NCBI GenBank assembly: GCA_947482805.1
Contig: CANKLK010000002.1
Location: 1-43,308, forward strand
Length of the DNA: 43,308 nt
Reading direction: 5' to 3'
Origin: Flavobacteriaceae bacterium
GTDB taxonomy: Bacteria; Bacteroidota; Bacteroidia; Flavobacteriales; Flavobacteriaceae
Positions 41,409 through 43,308 of this stretch are shown here, piece by piece. Within the stretch, counting starts at the first letter, position 1. Every line of letters begins with the position of its first letter. The notes beneath the pieces are model-generated. The model did not search any database. It was not told the DNA's origin and saw only the letters and a program-made list of their open reading frames with translations. The position numbers and the translations under genes are program-made.

Positions 41409-41439
41409 CAAATATAATACTATTTCTTTTACACACAAC
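41409..41439 (-). promoter_or_regulatory. Promoter of rplU-rpmA
   Basis: On the minus strand GTTG, 19 bases, TATATTTG. The -7 box is exact and the -33 box has three of four bases. Confidence 0.72.
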
Positions 41440-41530
41440 TCTAACCAAAAAAAAGTTTAAAGTTGTTAATCAAAGTGTTATACGAAATATTATAAAACAG
41501 ATTATTTTTTTTAATCTAGATAAAATAAAT

Positions 41531-41538
41531 TACTTTTG
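41531..41538 (+). promoter_or_regulatory. -7 element of the M16 peptidase operon
   Basis: TACTTTTG matches TAnnTTTG 62 bases before the start codon. No exact -33 TTTG was seen. Confidence 0.55.
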
Positions 41539-41600
41539 GTGTAACAAATTTTAAGGTTAGTTTACTAACAAAAAAATCAACAAAAAAATTAAAATTTTTT

Positions 41601-42929
41601 ATGAAAAATTCATTAATCGCTTTAAGTTCTATGCTTATGCTTGGAGGAACAGCTTTGGCCCAAAAGGTCGCTTTTGAGGAATACGATTTGCCAAATGGTT
41701 TACATGTGATTTTACACAATGACCAATCGGCTCCAGTTGTAATTACCTCTGTTATGTATCATGTAGGTGCAAAAGATGAAAATCCGGAAAGAACTGGATT
41801 TGCACACTTTTTCGAACATTTATTGTTTGAAGGAACCGAAAACATCAAACGTGGTGAGTGGTTTAAAATAGTAACTTCTAACGGAGGAACTAACAATGCC
41901 AACACTACAGAAGACCGAACCTATTATTTTGAAGTTTTCCCTTCTAATAATGCGCAATTAGGTTTGTGGATGGAATCAGAAAGATTGATGCATCCGGTTA
42001 TCAACCAAATTGGAGTTGATACTCAAAATGAAGTGGTAAAAGAAGAAAAAAGACTTCGTGTAGATAATCAACCATATGGGCAATTGATTGCTGAAGTAAA
42101 AAAGAACATGTTTAAAGTGCATCCTTACCGTTGGGCAACTATTGGTTCTATGGAGCATTTAGATGCTTCAAAACTAGAAGAATTTCAAGCGTTTAACAAA
42201 AAGTTTTATACTCCAAATAATGCTGTACTAGTAGTGGCAGGTCAAATTGATGTTGAACAAACTAAAAAATGGATTCAAGATTACTTTGGGCCAATACCAA
42301 GAGGTATAGAATTGAAAAAAGAAACATTTGTAGAAGCGCCAATAACTGAAACGATTAATGCTACATACGAAGACCCAAACATCCAAAAACCAATGGTTGT
42401 TGCTGCCTATAGAATTCCATCTATGAAAACACGTGATGCCAGAGTATTGGATATGATATCGACTTATTTAAGTAACGGAAAGAGTTCTAAACTCTACAAA
42501 AAAATTGTTGACGATAAGAAAATGGCTTTGCAAATCGGAGCATTCAATTATGCACAAGAAGATTACGGACAATATATTCTTTACGGAATGCCACAAGGAG
42601 ATTTTACCTCAGCTGACTTAATCAAAGAAGTTGATGAAGAAATTGTGAAATTGCAAACGGATTTAATTTCTGAAAATGATTTTCAAAAATTACAAAACAT
42701 CAATGAAAGTAATTATGTAGATGCTAATTCAAGTATTGAAGGTGTAGCTGAAAATTTAGCAACTTACTACTTATTATATGGTGATGTTAACTTAATAAAC
42801 ACCGAAATAGATATATTACGTTCTGTAACTCGTGAAGAAATGAGAGCTGCAGCTAAAAAATATCTAAATCCAAATCAACGTTTGATTTTGGATTATGTAC
42901 CTGCGAAAGACAAAGCTGACAATAAATAA
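41601..42929 (+). CDS. M16-family zinc peptidase, catalytic subunit, exported
   Basis: The 442-residue peptidase starts MKNSLIALSSMLMLGGTALAQ, a signal peptide, so it is periplasmic. The inverted zinc motif HFFEH (His69, Glu72, His73) is intact, with the downstream acidic ligand region EVVKEEKRLR. A second M16 half follows (about 230-440). The next gene, 11 bases on, encodes an M16 protein without the zinc motif, so the two probably form a heterodimer. Confidence 0.95.
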   Translation: MKNSLIALSSMLMLGGTALAQKVAFEEYDLPNGLHVILHNDQSAPVVITSVMYHVGAKDENPERTGFAHFFEHLLFEGTENIKRGEWFKIVTSNGGTNNANTTEDRTYYFEVFPSNNAQLGLWMESERLMHPVINQIGVDTQNEVVKEEKRLRVDNQPYGQLIAEVKKNMFKVHPYRWATIGSMEHLDASKLEEFQAFNKKFYTPNNAVLVVAGQIDVEQTKKWIQDYFGPIPRGIELKKETFVEAPITETINATYEDPNIQKPMVVAAYRIPSMKTRDARVLDMISTYLSNGKSSKLYKKIVDDKKMALQIGAFNYAQEDYGQYILYGMPQGDFTSADLIKEVDEEIVKLQTDLISENDFQKLQNINESNYVDANSSIEGVAENLATYYLLYGDVNLINTEIDILRSVTREEMRAAAKKYLNPNQRLILDYVPAKDKADNK

Positions 42930-42940
42930 ACTTACACAAA

Positions 42941-43308
42941 ATGAAAAAAATAATCGTATTATCAAGCTTGTTTTTAACTTTAATTATGCAAGCACAAGAC
43001 AGAACACAACCGATACCTGGACCAGCGCCAAAAATCAACATTAAAAAACCTGAAACTTTTTCGTTGCCAAACGGATTAAAAGTATTGGTAGTTGAAAATC
43101 ACAAGCTTCCAAGAGTTTCTTATAGCTTAACTATTGACAACACTCCTTATGCTGAAGGTAACAAAAAAGGTGTTGATGATTTGACAAGTAGTTTAATTGG
43201 AAATGGCTCAACCAAAACCGCCAAAGATCCTTTCAATGAAGAAATCGACTTTCTGGGAGCAAACATAAACTTTTACTCTTCTGGTGCTTCTGCAAGCGGA
43301 TTATCAAA
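42941..43308 (+). CDS. M16-family protein, non-catalytic partner (partial, runs off window)
   Basis: The first about 122 residues are visible: signal peptide MKKIIVLSSLFLTLIMQAQ, then the M16 N-terminal strand pattern FSLPNGLKVLVVENHKLPRV. The zinc-motif position reads KKGVDDLTSSLIGNG, so both histidines and the glutamate are absent. It starts 11 bases after the catalytic subunit stop. The rest lies beyond the window. Confidence 0.92.
   Translation, partial: MKKIIVLSSLFLTLIMQAQDRTQPIPGPAPKINIKKPETFSLPNGLKVLVVENHKLPRVSYSLTIDNTPYAEGNKKGVDDLTSSLIGNGSTKTAKDPFNEEIDFLGANINFYSSGASASGLS

Overview
The window is a chromosome segment from a member of the Flavobacteriaceae, most likely Flavobacterium or a close relative. 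It is AT-rich. Genes lack Shine-Dalgarno sequences. Many upstream regions carry the Bacteroidetes promoter TTTG-N17-19-TAnnTTTG. Two secreted proteins end in type IX secretion (T9SS) sorting domains, and a DUF2723 glycosyltransferase, a PnuC transporter and a bacterial GGGP synthase are present. This assignment rests on gene content and promoter style, not on a database search.

Layout. 1-3932 (-): rimP-nusA-infB, with infB cut by the window edge, behind a promoter and a leader hairpin that looks like an intrinsic terminator. 4101-7142: a universal stress protein, a T9SS LamG protein divergent from an XRE-type regulator, then a truncated tRNA-Gln copy, two overlapping small membrane proteins and the intact tRNA-Gln(UUG); this stretch looks like an integration site. 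7367-16368: a giant DUF2723 membrane glycosyltransferase with a DUF805 domain inserted in it, a NodB-type deacetylase with a repeat-derived insertion, a cysteine-free thioredoxin-fold protein, a membrane metallophosphoesterase and polA. 16551-18972 (-): a coupled ankyrin/DOMON exported pair and a LacI-type regulator. 19243-22274 (+): rplM-rpsI-rpsB-tsf. 22352-30642: an M3 peptidase, a VUT-family (YhhQ-like) transporter with tag, aat, a flavin reductase-DUF3127 pair, a histidine kinase, greA-HIT behind a second leader terminator, and a lipoprotein resembling a Rieske domain that lost its ligands. 30686-33067 (-): a TPP riboswitch driving a TonB-dependent receptor. 33108-36627 (-): a five-gene overlapping operon (GGGP synthase, pnuC, DUF4301, arfB, small membrane protein). 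36769-43308: a small membrane protein, a phosphopantetheinyl transferase, ahcY, two unknown accessory genes, rplU-rpmA and a pair of M16 peptidases, the second cut by the window edge.

The main signals beyond ordinary annotation are these. (1) Degenerate tandem repeats with a constant 7-base period but different unit sequences occur at about ten places. Some are arranged as inverted arms, some abut stop codons, and some lie inside coding sequence, including the signal peptide of the TPP-controlled receptor and an insertion in the deacetylase. (2) Terminator-like hairpins lie between promoter and start codon of two transcription-elongation-factor operons (rimP-nusA-infB and greA), which suggests autogenous attenuation. 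(3) A DUF805 domain is inserted in frame in a DUF2723 glycosyltransferase. (4) A tRNA-Gln duplication scar brackets two small membrane genes.
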